Assembly (NCBI GenBank): GCA_016776605.1
Contig: JADHTB010000003.1
Span: forward strand, 124,001-188,000
From: Alphaproteobacteria bacterium
GTDB taxonomy: Bacteria > Pseudomonadota > Alphaproteobacteria > GCA-2731375
Direction of reading: 5' to 3'
Length of the DNA: 64,000 nt
Position numbers and translations under genes: made by a program
Part shown: positions 25,809-34,977 of the stretch, piece by piece
Position numbering within the stretch: position 1 is the stretch's first letter
Layout: each line of letters opens with the position of its first letter
The notes under the pieces: model-generated
What the model saw: only the letters and a program-made list of their open reading frames with translations
Database searches by the model: none
What the model was told of the DNA's origin: nothing

Positions 25809-26232
25809 TGCGGTTTAAAAGCCTTTTTCAGGTCAAATTTCCAGATCAGAAAATGTTAGTGACGGGGATAAGCCGCCGTTTCCAGACTGACAAGGAAAAT
25901 TGTGCACCTTAAGAGGTTATTCATACCTCGGCTTTTGAACCTCTTAATGCCACTCTGGTTTCGAATCGAAATACCGTGAATATTTTTATCATGCACATTC
26001 TATCCCGAATATCCCCATACTGTAGGTCTTGGATTTTCCACGAAATAGAGCTTTTATCCCCATAGCCAAGCAAATCGGATAGGTTGGGGATTATCTTCGG
26101 GACGAATCGAGAAACCAACGTTAATCCCCGATGTACACAGGGATTCACTATCTACCACTATCTATATTTTAAAAATATTATATGAAGAAAGACCGTAAAT
26201 TGGTCTGAACCTAAGCATATGGAACGCGAATA
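25809..26232. other. oriC: Putative chromosomal replication origin (oriC)
   Basis: This 424-bp gene-free, AT-rich gap lies between the DUF299 gene and hemE, the position of the Caulobacter origin. It holds several TCCCCA sites like the weak DnaA W-boxes of Caulobacter: 26012-26017, 26057-26062 (as TTATCCCCA from 26054) and 26085-26090 on the minus strand, with near matches at 25863-25870 and 26125-26130. TTTTCCACG at 26034 and TTATTCATA near 25917 are degenerate DnaA boxes. A 9-bp direct repeat (CACTATCTA at 26146 and 26156) precedes a very AT-rich stretch to about 26190, a candidate unwinding element. No exact TTATCCACA is present. Flanking genes diverge from it. Confidence 0.75.
25909..25947. 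repeat. Perfect inverted repeat inside the putative origin
   Basis: TTAAGAGGTT at 25909-25918 and AACCTCTTAA at 25938-25947 are exact complements around 19 bases. A competing smaller hairpin, GAGGT (25913-25917) with ACCTC (25925-25929), uses part of the left arm. It could be an origin-binding site for a dimeric protein, or a structure in the 5' leader of the minus-strand DUF299 transcript. Confidence 0.6.
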
Positions 26233-27279
26233 ATGCAGACAGAAGATAAATTGCTTATTCGTGCCTTGCGGGGTGAGACGCTGGCACGGCCGCCTTTCTG
26301 GTTAATGCGGCAGGCGGGCCGTTATTTGCCGGAATACCGGGCAACACGGGAACAGGCTGGCAGTTTTCTGGACCTTTGTTTCAATGCTGATCTGGCTACG
26401 GAAGTCACCCTGCAGCCGATCCGACGGTTCGGCATGGACGCCGCCATATTATTTGCCGATATTTTATTGATACCCCACGGCTTGGGCCAGCCCCTGGATT
26501 ATCGTGAGGGTGAGGGACCTATTTTAGAGCCGATCCGCAATGTCACGGAACTGGCGGCGTTGCGTATGGATGATTTGCATCAGCGGGTAGCGCCGGTATA
26601 TGAGACCGTTCGTCGATTGGCTGCGGAATTGCCGCAAAATGTGGCGTTAATCGGTTTTGCCGGCGCGCCGTGGACAGTGGCGACATACATGGTGGAGGGC
26701 AAGGGTAGCCGGGACCATGCGATTGTTAAACAATGGGCCTATAGCGATCCGGATGGTTTTGGCCAGTTAATCCAATTGTTGGTAACCGCCACGGTGGAAT
26801 ACCTCGCTAAACAGGTGGATGCTGGCGCTGAAGCGGTACAATTGTTTGATACCTGGGCCGGGGCATTGTCGGAGACGGCTTTTAAGCGCTGGTGTATTGA
26901 ACCGGTACAGCAAATTACCGAACAATTGCGGCAAAGGTATCCCGATCTTCCTATTATTGGTTTTCCCCGTGGCGTCGGCGCCGGATACAAGGTTTTTGCC
27001 CGCACGGCAGGCGTCAATGGAGTTAGCCTGGATTGGACCGTGCCGTTAGATTGGGCGGCTGCCGAATTGCAGGGTTCAAATTCTCAAGGCAAGGTAACCT
27101 TGCAAGGCAATCTGGATCCTCGGCTTCTGGTCATTGGCGGCCCGGCCATGGAAACCGAAGTGCGGCGGATCCTGGAAACCCTGGGACAAGGACCCTTCAT
27201 TTTCAATCTGGGCCACGGCATCGTACCTGAAACGCCACCGGAACATGTGGGCCGTCTGGCGGAGATGTTGCGCGGCTGA
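26233..27279 (+). CDS. hemE: Uroporphyrinogen decarboxylase
   Basis: 348 residues, the usual length. PPFWLMRQAGRYLPEYR at the N-terminus is the substrate-binding signature; ADILLIPHGLG supplies the key Asp, and GFAGAPWTVATYMVEGKGS is the second conserved block. It converts uroporphyrinogen III to coproporphyrinogen III in heme synthesis. hemE is the standard right-hand neighbour of the alphaproteobacterial origin. It begins a heme cluster with hemH and hemJ. The coding sequence is visibly more AT-rich than genes further out. Confidence 0.96.
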   Translation: MQTEDKLLIRALRGETLARPPFWLMRQAGRYLPEYRATREQAGSFLDLCFNADLATEVTLQPIRRFGMDAAILFADILLIPHGLGQPLDYREGEGPILEPIRNVTELAALRMDDLHQRVAPVYETVRRLAAELPQNVALIGFAGAPWTVATYMVEGKGSRDHAIVKQWAYSDPDGFGQLIQLLVTATVEYLAKQVDAGAEAVQLFDTWAGALSETAFKRWCIEPVQQITEQLRQRYPDLPIIGFPRGVGAGYKVFARTAGVNGVSLDWTVPLDWAAAELQGSNSQGKVTLQGNLDPRLLVIGGPAMETEVRRILETLGQGPFIFNLGHGIVPETPPEHVGRLAEMLRG

Positions 27280-27315
27280 TAATCTGTATCGGCGAATATA
27301 GGGGAATAGGGCTAA

Positions 27316-28371
27316 ATGCCTCGGATTGCTGTCGTATTATTCAATCTTGGTGGTCCGGATAATCTTGATGCGGTCAAGCCATTTTTGCGGAACCTGTTCA
27401 GTGATCCGGCGATCATTACCGCGCCGGCGCCGGTTCGTTGGTTTTTAGCGCGTCTGATTTCCGCACGCCGGGCGGGCCATGCCCGGGCAATTTACGCCAA
27501 GATCGGTGGCAGCTCTCCAATCCGGACCCAAACGGAAAAGCAGGCTAGGGCGCTGGAAGTGGCGCTGGCGGACCTGGGCACGGTCAAAGCCTTTCCCTGT
27601 ATGCGCTATTGGCATCCTTTCAGTGATCAGGTTGCGCGGGCTGTGCTGGAATTTGCCCCTGACGAGGTTGTTCTTCTGCCTTTATATCCGCAGTTTTCGA
27701 CCACAACCTCTGGCTCGTCGATTAATGATTGGCGCCGGGCCGCGAAATCGACAGGTCTGCGAGCACCGGAACGCACGATCTGCTGCTATGCCCGGGATGC
27801 CGGCTTTGTCGCTGCACAGGTCGCGCTGCTGGCGCCTCTGTTGCGGGCTGCAATGGATAAGGGGCCTGTCAGATTGCTATTGTCGGCCCACGGCCTGCCG
27901 AAAAAGATAATTGCTCGTGGCGACCCCTATCAGTGGCAGGTCGAACAAACCTGCGCGTCTATAGTCGCGGGATTAGCCGAGAGTGGTTTCATGGATCTGG
28001 ACTGGCGGGTTTGTTATCAAAGCCGGGTTGGACCCCTGGAATGGATTGGTCCCGCGACCGAGGACGAGATTACCAAGGCCGGTGGAGACGGCGTGGCCGT
28101 CGTTCTGGCGCCCGTGGCCTTTGTCTCGGAACATTCTGAAACTTTGGTGGAACTGGATATTGACTATCGTTATCTGGCCGACACCTCTGGTGTAAGCGAT
28201 TATGTCCGGGTGCCCACGGTAGGCATTCATGCGCACTTCATAGAGGGCCTGGCAGCAATGACCCGCAAGGCATTAACCTGGCCTGACCCTGGGGCACGCT
28301 GCGGCGATGAAAATGATGGCCGCTGTTGTCCAGGCAGCATGACCGCATGCGGATATGGAAGCAGCCCATGA
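27316..28371 (+). CDS. hemH: Ferrochelatase with a cysteine-rich C-terminus
   Basis: 351 residues. VVLFNLGGPDNLDAVKPFL opens the protein; the catalytic LLLSAHGLPKKII contains the conserved His, and VAFVSEHSETLVELDIDY the conserved Glu region. It inserts Fe2+ into protoporphyrin IX. The C-terminus has four cysteines in 17 residues (about 329, 337, 338 and 345), which fits the [2Fe-2S] cluster found in some bacterial ferrochelatases, Caulobacter included. Its stop overlaps the hemJ start (ATGA). hemE lies 36 bp upstream. Confidence 0.94.
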   Translation: MPRIAVVLFNLGGPDNLDAVKPFLRNLFSDPAIITAPAPVRWFLARLISARRAGHARAIYAKIGGSSPIRTQTEKQARALEVALADLGTVKAFPCMRYWHPFSDQVARAVLEFAPDEVVLLPLYPQFSTTTSGSSINDWRRAAKSTGLRAPERTICCYARDAGFVAAQVALLAPLLRAAMDKGPVRLLLSAHGLPKKIIARGDPYQWQVEQTCASIVAGLAESGFMDLDWRVCYQSRVGPLEWIGPATEDEITKAGGDGVAVVLAPVAFVSEHSETLVELDIDYRYLADTSGVSDYVRVPTVGIHAHFIEGLAAMTRKALTWPDPGARCGDENDGRCCPGSMTACGYGSSP

Positions 28372-28820
28372 GTAATTTTCTTTTGGAATGGTATGACTGG
28401 ATCAAGGCCCTGCACATCATTGCGGTGATTGCCTGGATGGCGGGCATGTTGTATCTGCCGCGGCTTTTTGTCTATCACGCGGACGCCGCCGTGGGCTCCG
28501 AACTTTCTGAAACCTTCAAGGTGATGGAGCGGCGCTTGCTGCGGGCAATTATCAATCCGGCGATGATTTTAGCGATGATTTTTGGTCTTTGCCTGCTGTT
28601 TACGCCAGGTGTGGTGGATTTCGATGATTCTTGGATCTGGATTAAGCTGTTTTGTGCTTTTGTTGGCCTTGGTGGTCTGCATGCCTGGCTATCGCGTTGG
28701 CGAAAAGCCTTTGCCGCGGATCGCAATATCAACACAGCTGGTTTTTACCGAAAAATTAATGAAATTCCGACTGTTTTGATGATTATCATCGTTATTTTGG
28801 TGATTGTGCGGCCGTTTTAA
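28368..28820 (+). CDS. hemJ: Protoporphyrinogen IX oxidase HemJ
   Basis: 150 residues with four membrane helices. YDWIKALHIIAVIAWMAGMLYLPRLFVYHAD contains the invariant heme-ligand His and the LPRLFVYH signature of HemJ (UPF0093); KLFCAFVGLGGLHAWLS carries another conserved His. HemJ oxidises protoporphyrinogen in the inner membrane in bacteria lacking HemG or HemY. Start 28368 overlaps the hemH stop, which gives coupling with the next enzyme in the pathway. The longer frame upstream lies within hemH. Confidence 0.92.
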   Translation: MSNFLLEWYDWIKALHIIAVIAWMAGMLYLPRLFVYHADAAVGSELSETFKVMERRLLRAIINPAMILAMIFGLCLLFTPGVVDFDDSWIWIKLFCAFVGLGGLHAWLSRWRKAFAADRNINTAGFYRKINEIPTVLMIIIVILVIVRPF

Positions 28821-28842
28821 TAGATATCGTAGGAGGTTTACC

Positions 28843-29607
28843 GTGGTGAGTGGTTGTCTGACAGGCAAAGTGGGCTTGGTTACAGGTGCGGCGCGGGGCA
28901 TTGGATTGGCCAGTGCCCAGGCCTTTGCCAGTGAAGGTGCTGCGGTGGGATTGTTGGATCTTGATATAGCTGTGGCGGCGGCCGAGGCGGCGGCAATCGT
29001 AGCGGGTGGCGGCCGGGCCATGGCTTGCCATTGTGATGTGCGTGATGCCGCCTCGATCCAGGGGGCGGTTAATGCGGTCGCGGCAGCTTTCGGACCCATC
29101 AACGTGGGTATGTGTAATGCCGCCACCTTGACCCGACCCGCCAGTATTGTGGATTTGTCTCTGGAAGATTGGGATCAAGCCTTGGCCGTCAATCTAACCG
29201 GGGTTTTTCTAACATCTAAGTATTTGATTCCACAGATGCTTTCGGCGGGCGGCGGATCTATCATCATTACCGCCTCGCAGATGGCGCGGGTCGCAACTCC
29301 CTTGCGCGGGGCCTATTGTGCCACCAAAGGCGCTTTGTTGCAGTTGGCCAAGGTTATTGCCCTTGAGCATGCGGAACAGAATATTCGGGCCAACACATTA
29401 TCGCCGGGGGGTATAGCGACGGACCGTATGGCCCAGCAATATGGCGACCTTGAAACGGCGGAACGGGAATGGGGCCCGGCCCATCCCATGGGCCGCTTGG
29501 GCCAACCGGCGGAAATCGCCCGCGCGGCGGTTTATCTGGCTAGTGATGACTCGCGGTTCATGACAGGTTCGGATTTGCTGATTGATGGTGGTTACGCGGC
29601 CCGATAG
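28843..29607 (+). CDS. Short-chain dehydrogenase/reductase
   Basis: 254 residues. TGAARGIG at 14-21, Ser144, Tyr158 and Lys162 (GAYCATKGAL) form the cofactor site and catalytic triad of classical SDRs. The usual NNAG motif is replaced by CNAA near residue 91, which is uncommon but tolerated. A strong AGGAGG at 28831-28836 decides the start at the GTG pair 28843/28846. The substrate is unknown. The gene lies between hemJ and rho and probably belongs with hemJ, 22 bp upstream. Confidence 0.85.
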   Translation: MVSGCLTGKVGLVTGAARGIGLASAQAFASEGAAVGLLDLDIAVAAAEAAAIVAGGGRAMACHCDVRDAASIQGAVNAVAAAFGPINVGMCNAATLTRPASIVDLSLEDWDQALAVNLTGVFLTSKYLIPQMLSAGGGSIIITASQMARVATPLRGAYCATKGALLQLAKVIALEHAEQNIRANTLSPGGIATDRMAQQYGDLETAEREWGPAHPMGRLGQPAEIARAAVYLASDDSRFMTGSDLLIDGGYAAR

Positions 29608-29861
29608 GCCATGTCGGAATTATCGGAATAAGAAGTGCGTAAATACTCACCGCAATTTCTTGCTTTCGTTATGGCTCTGCCTATGTTAGGTGGAGATAGC
29701 AATTAAAGGCCAACGGTGCCGTCCGGTGCCGCGTTTCGAGTCCCCCTCTCGGCGAGCCTCTCTCTCCAAGTTCCGGTCGGTTGAATCTTCCATTGCGGCA
29801 TGATTTAGCGGGCCCCGCAGTCACACCTGGTTTTCCTTCCCAACAAGCAAACGATAAAAAA

Positions 29862-31118
29862 ATGAAACTGCAAGAATTAAAGGCGATGTCGCCTGTTGAT
29901 CTTTTGGCTTTTGCCGAGGAACAGGGGGTTGAGAATGCCTCAGCGCTGCGGCGGCAAGAGCAGCTGTTCGCAATTCTAAAACTGGCCGCTGACAATGATG
30001 AAGAAATCACCGGCGTGGGGGTTCTGGAGATACTCCAGGATGGCTTTGGGTTTTTGCGCTCGCCCGAGGCCAACTATCTACCGGGTCCGGATGATATTTA
30101 TGTCTCGCCGTCGCAGATCAGGCGTTTTTCCTTGCGCACCGGGGATACCATTGAAGGGGAGATCCGCGCGCCTAAGGATGGCGAGCGCTATTTCGCTTTG
30201 TTGAAGGTTAACAGCATTAATTTCAGTGATCCGGAAGAGGCCAAGCACAAGGTTCATTTTGATGATCTGACGCCGTTGTATCCAGATGAACGGCTGATCA
30301 TGGAACGGGAAGATCCGACCCTAGAGGACAAGACCGGCAGGGTGATCGAGCTGGTTTCGCCGATCGGCAAGGGACAGCGCGCTTTGATCGTTGCCCAACC
30401 GCGCACCGGTAAGACGGTGATTCTACAATCCATTGCCCATTCCATCATGGCTAACCATCCCGAATGCTTCCTGATCGTCCTATTGATCGACGAGCGGCCG
30501 GAGGAAGTCACCGATATGAAACGATCGGTGAAGGGCGAGGTGATCAGCTCCACCTTTGACGAGCCCGCCTCGCGCCATGTCCAGGTGGCGGAGATGGTAA
30601 TAGACAAGGCCAAACGTCTGGTGGAACACAAGCGTGACGTGGTTATCCTGTTGGATTCCATTACCCGGCTGGCGCGGGCTTACAATACCGTGGTGCCATC
30701 ATCCGGCAAGGTGCTGACCGGCGGCGTGGACGCCAACGCCCTGCAACGGCCGAAACGCTTTTTCGGCGCGGCGCGGAATATTGAAGAAGGCGGTTCGTTG
30801 ACTATTATTTCCACCGCCCTGATCGATACCGGCAGCCGGATGGATGAGGTGATCTTTGAGGAGTTCAAGGGTACGGGCAACTCGGAAATCGTTCTAGACC
30901 GTAAATTGGCCGACAAGCGGGTCTTCCCCGCCATCGATATTATTAAATCCGGCACCCGTAAGGAGGAGTTGTTGGTGGACAAGGGGGCCTTGGCGAAAAT
31001 GTGGGTGCTGCGGCGCATCCTCAACCCCATGGGTACCATAGACAGCATGGACTTTCTGCTCGGTAAGCTGAAGGCGACCAAGAATAACGCCGAATTTTTC
31101 GATTCGATGAATACCTAG
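29862..31118 (+). CDS. rho: Transcription termination factor Rho
   Basis: 418 residues, the standard length. [20 protein letters not shown] is the N-terminal helix bundle. The RNA-binding cold-shock-like fold contains [29 protein letters not shown]. The P-loop is AQPRTGKT, and Walker B/Q-loop blocks include [19 protein letters not shown] and [13 protein letters not shown]. It is a hexameric RNA helicase that ends transcription. A frame beginning 27 codons upstream is not used by the family. The 254-bp leader before it shows no clear element. The stop TAG (31116-31118) is the first three bases of a repeat element. Confidence 0.97.
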   Translation: MKLQELKAMSPVDLLAFAEEQGVENASALRRQEQLFAILKLAADNDEEITGVGVLEILQDGFGFLRSPEANYLPGPDDIYVSPSQIRRFSLRTGDTIEGEIRAPKDGERYFALLKVNSINFSDPEEAKHKVHFDDLTPLYPDERLIMEREDPTLEDKTGRVIELVSPIGKGQRALIVAQPRTGKTVILQSIAHSIMANHPECFLIVLLIDERPEEVTDMKRSVKGEVISSTFDEPASRHVQVAEMVIDKAKRLVEHKRDVVILLDSITRLARAYNTVVPSSGKVLTGGVDANALQRPKRFFGAARNIEEGGSLTIISTALIDTGSRMDEVIFEEFKGTGNSEIVLDRKLADKRVFPAIDIIKSGTRKEELLVDKGALAKMWVLRRILNPMGTIDSMDFLLGKLKATKNNAEFFDSMNT

Positions 31119-31177
31119 AGCAACTCTCAATTGGTAGAGTCACTTTTACGACTTAACTGTTTGGTTTAATTGCTCTA
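31115..31177. repeat. TAGAGCAA palindromic element after rho
   Basis: tagagcaact at the left and aattgctcta at the right pair as terminal inverted repeats of a 62-bp unit. It aligns with the first half of the 24.9-kb element (shared gagtc, cgactta, tggttyaattg). The left end is CTAG and includes the rho stop codon. It lies between convergent genes. Confidence 0.75.
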
Positions 31178-31182
31178 TTTTG

Positions 31183-31213
31183 AAAAAGGGCCGCGCTGTT
31201 AACAGCGCGGCCC
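31183..31213 (-). terminator. Rho-independent terminator for the quinone oxidoreductase gene
   Basis: 31188-31213 is a perfect 26-bp palindrome (gggccgcgctgtt and its complement). On the minus strand it is followed by five T (aaaaa at 31183-31187), the pattern of an intrinsic terminator for the gene ending at 31259. Read on the plus strand it lacks a T run. Confidence 0.8.
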
Positions 31214-31258
31214 TAATTTCATGGTTTTCGCGCAATATTTAGGCGATTTCGTTCAAAA

Positions 31259-32233
31259 CTACGGTATTAGAATGGTGGATCCCGTTGTTTTGCGGCTTTC
31301 CAGATCTTTGTGTGCCTGTTTTGCGTCTTTTAGAGCATAGGTTTGATTAATTTCGATCTTGACCTTGCCGCTTTTTACCATGGCGAACAGAGATTTCGAG
31401 CAATCCTCCAATTCCTTCCGGCTGGCGGTATAAGCAACCAGGCTGGGCCGGGTCAGATATAGGGAGCCCTTGGCACCCAGTATGCCCGGCGCGAAACTGT
31501 TGACTGGACCAGACGCGTTGCCAAAGGACACCATGTAGCCGCGGGGCTGCAGACAATCGAGGGAACCGTTCCAGGTTGACTGACCAATCGAGTCATAGAC
31601 CACCGGCACGCCTGCATTTTTGGTCAGGCGCGCAACTTCCTTGGCGAAATCCTTTTTGGTGTAGTCGATAACCTCGGCATAGCCATGCGCCTTGGCCAGT
31701 TTCACCTTGGCGGCACTGCCAGCGGTACCGATGGCACGGACGCCAAGAGCGTTCAGCCACTGCCCGGCGATGAGGCCGACGCCGCCGGCGGCCGCGTGAA
31801 ATAATACCGTCTGGCCTTTTCTGACCGGATAGGTACGGCGGATCAGGTATTCCACGGTCATGCCCTTGAGCATCATCGCGGCGGCGGCTTCGTCCGATAT
31901 ACCACGGGGGATTTTCACCAAAGTGGCCGCGTCCATGATCCGGGCCTCTGAATAAGCGCCGGGGGCGCCACTGCCATAAGCGACGCGGTCGCCAGGTTTG
32001 ACGTGTTTGACACCGGCGCCGACGGCCTCGACCACGCCGGCGGCTTCCATACCCAGACCAGATGGCATCGGCATGGGGTACAATCCGCTACGTTGATAGG
32101 TGTCAACGTAGTTGAGACCGATAGCGGTATGGCGGATCAGGGCCTGTCCCTTTTTGGGCTTGCCGAGCTTTACCTCTTCCCATTTCATCACCGATGGGCC
32201 GCCTGCTTTATGAAATTGGATTGCCTTGACCAT
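31259..32233 (-). CDS. NADPH:quinone oxidoreductase (MDR family)
   Basis: 324 residues. GLNYVDTYQRSGLYPMPMPSGLGMEAAGVV and the NADPH loop HAAAGGVGLIAGQWLNALG place it with QOR/zeta-crystallin enzymes of the medium-chain dehydrogenase superfamily that lack zinc. It probably reduces quinones or enones one or two electrons at a time. GGGGAAAGG about 10 bases before ATG 32233 decides the start. It is monocistronic, convergent with rho, and ends at the intrinsic terminator at 31183-31213. Confidence 0.9.
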   Translation of the reverse strand: MVKAIQFHKAGGPSVMKWEEVKLGKPKKGQALIRHTAIGLNYVDTYQRSGLYPMPMPSGLGMEAAGVVEAVGAGVKHVKPGDRVAYGSGAPGAYSEARIMDAATLVKIPRGISDEAAAAMMLKGMTVEYLIRRTYPVRKGQTVLFHAAAGGVGLIAGQWLNALGVRAIGTAGSAAKVKLAKAHGYAEVIDYTKKDFAKEVARLTKNAGVPVVYDSIGQSTWNGSLDCLQPRGYMVSFGNASGPVNSFAPGILGAKGSLYLTRPSLVAYTASRKELEDCSKSLFAMVKSGKVKIEINQTYALKDAKQAHKDLESRKTTGSTILIP

Positions 32234-32368
32234 GTTTATGGTGCCTTTCCCCAAGTGGATTGGTTGCGATTTTTGCCCGGATTACCGGTGGGTATTAAAT
32301 GGATAGGTGACAATAGCCCGATGGGCCAAAGTTTGTCACGCAGGAAAATGGTTAGAAATCTGCCAAAG

Positions 32369-32815
32369 CTATAACAAGGCGCCTTCCAGACGCAAAAGCG
32401 CGACCTTGGTTTCCACGCCGCCGTCTCCGGAATAGCCGCCCATGCCTTTAGCGGCGAGAACCCGGTGGCAGGGAATAATCACGGGAATCGGATTGGCGCC
32501 ACAGGCCATGCCCACGGCCCGGGCGGCACTGTTTAGGTCTTTAGCCATGGCGCCGTAACTCCTTGTTTCTCCGCATGGAATTGCTTGCATCAGCTGCCAT
32601 ACGCGGCATTGAAAGGCAGTACCGGCCGGCGCCAGTGGCAGATCAAAGGTTTGCCTCTGGCCTTCAAAATAAGCCTCTAACTGGGCTTTCGCTTGATCCA
32701 GCAGATCCCCCGATGATTGATCCCGGGCCCAGCCCCAATCCAACGCAACCAGGGCGCCGTCTTCGCAGGTGATGGTCAGGTCGCCAATGGGGGAGTGCAT
32801 GGATTGTTGCGGCAT
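32369..32815 (-). CDS. ogt: Methylated-DNA-protein-cysteine methyltransferase
   Basis: 148 residues. The active-site motif IPVIIPCHRVLAAKG contains the acceptor cysteine; FQCRVWQLMQAIPCGETRSYG and SAARAVGMACGANP are the flanking family blocks. It repairs O6-alkylguanine by suicidal transfer to the cysteine. It has no Ada-type DNA-binding region. It lies 5 bp after the thioredoxin-domain gene on the same strand, so the two are co-transcribed. Confidence 0.93.
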   Translation of the reverse strand: MPQQSMHSPIGDLTITCEDGALVALDWGWARDQSSGDLLDQAKAQLEAYFEGQRQTFDLPLAPAGTAFQCRVWQLMQAIPCGETRSYGAMAKDLNSAARAVGMACGANPIPVIIPCHRVLAAKGMGGYSGDGGVETKVALLRLEGALL

Positions 32816-32820
32816 TTGGC

Positions 32821-34866
32821 TTATCCTGGATGCATGATTGTGGTGGCCATGGTCAGCGCGGCGAGCAGATCCGCGGGCCGGGTCTGAGGCAGGGAACAGG
32901 TTTGCCCGACACAGACATAGGCCGTGGCCTGGCTGTTAATTGTTGCCATGCCGGTTGCGGGATGACCGGCGGGCAATGTCTGTCCCGGGGCCAGGACTTG
33001 AAAAACCTTGTTGGGAAGGGCCAAACTATGGATAGCCGACAACATGTCCTTGACCGTTTCGTCGTGGCGTTCACCCATAATGACGATTTGCAACGGCTGC
33101 AACATGAATTCAACATTGTTCAACAATGTGGTCATGCCCAGGGCGTGGGTGCTCAATTGCGCCGAAAACGACCGCGCCACGGCGTCCGCCCGCTGGCCAT
33201 ATGTGTCATCACCGGTTAACAGCCAAAGCCGGGTTAGCACCCCAACCATGACCCCATTGCCGGACGGCACCGCATTGTCATTGGCGTGGCGCATGCGGGC
33301 GATGACGTCGGTGGCCTGAGCGGAGGAAAAATAATAACCGCCCCGTTCCGCATCGGCAAAATGCGCTTCAACGTTGGCAACCCAGGCGCGGGCCTGTTGC
33401 AGGTAACGGTCGCCGCCGTGGATTTCGTAAAGCATCAAGGCCGCGCGGGCCATATTGGCGTAATCATCCAACAGGGCGCGATGCTTAGGCTGGCCTTGGC
33501 GATAGCCATGCATCAAGGTGCCATTGGGGCAAAGCTTGTCGGTGACGAAATCAAAGGCTGTAACGGCGGCATTCGCCCAGGCCGGCTGATCAAAGACGGC
33601 GGCGGCGTTGGCCATGGCGGCGATCATCAGGCCATTCCAATCGGCCAGGATTTTGTCATCCCAGCCTGGCCGGACGCGGTCGCTGCGTTGATGCAGCAGC
33701 TTTTCGCGGCAGCGCTGAAGAAAGGCTTCCTCGTCATTGGTGCCGAGTTCGGGCCGGGCGGATCGGTTGAGGATAACCTTGCCTTCCCAATTGCCGGTGG
33801 AAGAGACATCATAGGCCGCATTGAAGACGGCTGCATCATCGCCCAGGATGGCATCAATGTCGGCTTCCTGCCAAACATAGAAGCGGCCTTCCTCGCCCTC
33901 GCTGTCCGCGTCCAGGGTGGCGGCGAAGCCACCCCCTTCGACCACCATTTCATTCAGCGTCCAAGCAATCGTTTCTTTAACACGTTGAGAATAAAGAGGA
34001 AATTTGTTCGCCTGCCAGGCCAGCGTCAGAATATCGATCAATTGGGCGTTGTCGTACAGCATCTTTTCGAAATGTGGCGCCAACCATTGCGCATCCGTGG
34101 AATAGCGTGCAAACCCACCAGCTAGATGGTCATAGATACCGCCCTGGCACATGCCGGTCAGGGTGGTGTTCACCGCCTGCATCATGGCCTCGTCAGGCTG
34201 ACGCAACCAGCCACGCAGGATCATTTCGATGGCATAGGTCTGTGGGAATTTTGGCGCCTGGCCAATGCCGCCATGAATCGGGTCGACTTGTTGGCTCATG
34301 GTTTGCGCCACGCGGTCTAGAATTTCGCTGCCGATCTGGATGGCCGGTGCGTTGGGGTCGCCGGTGGCCAGCTGGTTGAGGGATAGCAGCACGGCCTCGG
34401 TGTTTTTGCGCACGGAATCTGGATCCGTGTGATAAACCTCGGTGATGCGGCGCATGATATCCGGGAAACCAGGCCGGCCGAAACGCGCTTCCGGGGGAAA
34501 ATAGGTGCCGCCCCAAAACGGTTCTCCCTCGGGCGTCAGGAACATGGTCAGGGGCCAGCCGCCCTGCTGTCCCATCAAACCCAGTGCCGCCATATAGACC
34601 GCGTCAATATCGGGGCGTTCTTCCCGATCCACCTTGATATTGACGAACAGCTCGTTCATCAGATGGGCGATGGAAGGGTTTTCGAAACATTCGTGGGCCA
34701 TGACGTGGCACCAATGACAGGCCGCATAGCCGACGGATAACAGGATTGGTTTGCCGCTTTTTTGGGCCTCGGCCAGGGCGCGGTCGCCCCAGGCGCGCCA
34801 ATGCACCGGGTTATCTTTGTGTTGCAGCAAATAGGGCGAGGTTTCGGCTCCAAGCTCGTTCGCCAT
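32821..34866 (-). CDS. Thioredoxin-domain protein of the YyaL/DUF255 family
   Basis: 681 residues. The N-terminus ETSPYLLQHKDNPVHWRAWG and SVGYAACHWCHVMAHECFE form the DUF255 thioredoxin-like domain with a CHWCHVM active-site variant. An alpha-helical glycosidase-like barrel (six-hairpin fold) fills the rest. Similar proteins occur from bacteria to humans (SPATA20); the activity is not established. GGGGA 8 bases before ATG 34866 decides the start. It forms an operon with ogt. Confidence 0.9.
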   Translation of the reverse strand: MANELGAETSPYLLQHKDNPVHWRAWGDRALAEAQKSGKPILLSVGYAACHWCHVMAHECFENPSIAHLMNELFVNIKVDREERPDIDAVYMAALGLMGQQGGWPLTMFLTPEGEPFWGGTYFPPEARFGRPGFPDIMRRITEVYHTDPDSVRKNTEAVLLSLNQLATGDPNAPAIQIGSEILDRVAQTMSQQVDPIHGGIGQAPKFPQTYAIEMILRGWLRQPDEAMMQAVNTTLTGMCQGGIYDHLAGGFARYSTDAQWLAPHFEKMLYDNAQLIDILTLAWQANKFPLYSQRVKETIAWTLNEMVVEGGGFAATLDADSEGEEGRFYVWQEADIDAILGDDAAVFNAAYDVSSTGNWEGKVILNRSARPELGTNDEEAFLQRCREKLLHQRSDRVRPGWDDKILADWNGLMIAAMANAAAVFDQPAWANAAVTAFDFVTDKLCPNGTLMHGYRQGQPKHRALLDDYANMARAALMLYEIHGGDRYLQQARAWVANVEAHFADAERGGYYFSSAQATDVIARMRHANDNAVPSGNGVMVGVLTRLWLLTGDDTYGQRADAVARSFSAQLSTHALGMTTLLNNVEFMLQPLQIVIMGERHDETVKDMLSAIHSLALPNKVFQVLAPGQTLPAGHPATGMATINSQATAYVCVGQTCSLPQTRPADLLAALTMATTIMHPG

Positions 34867-34977
34867 GTCAGCATTCCCCGTGTCGATACTGATAAATCGA
34901 GGCGCCATTGCCCCTGTTGATCCCCTGGACTAAGTTTGGCACGTTGATGGCCTGGGTAAAAGCGGGATATTGAAGAA

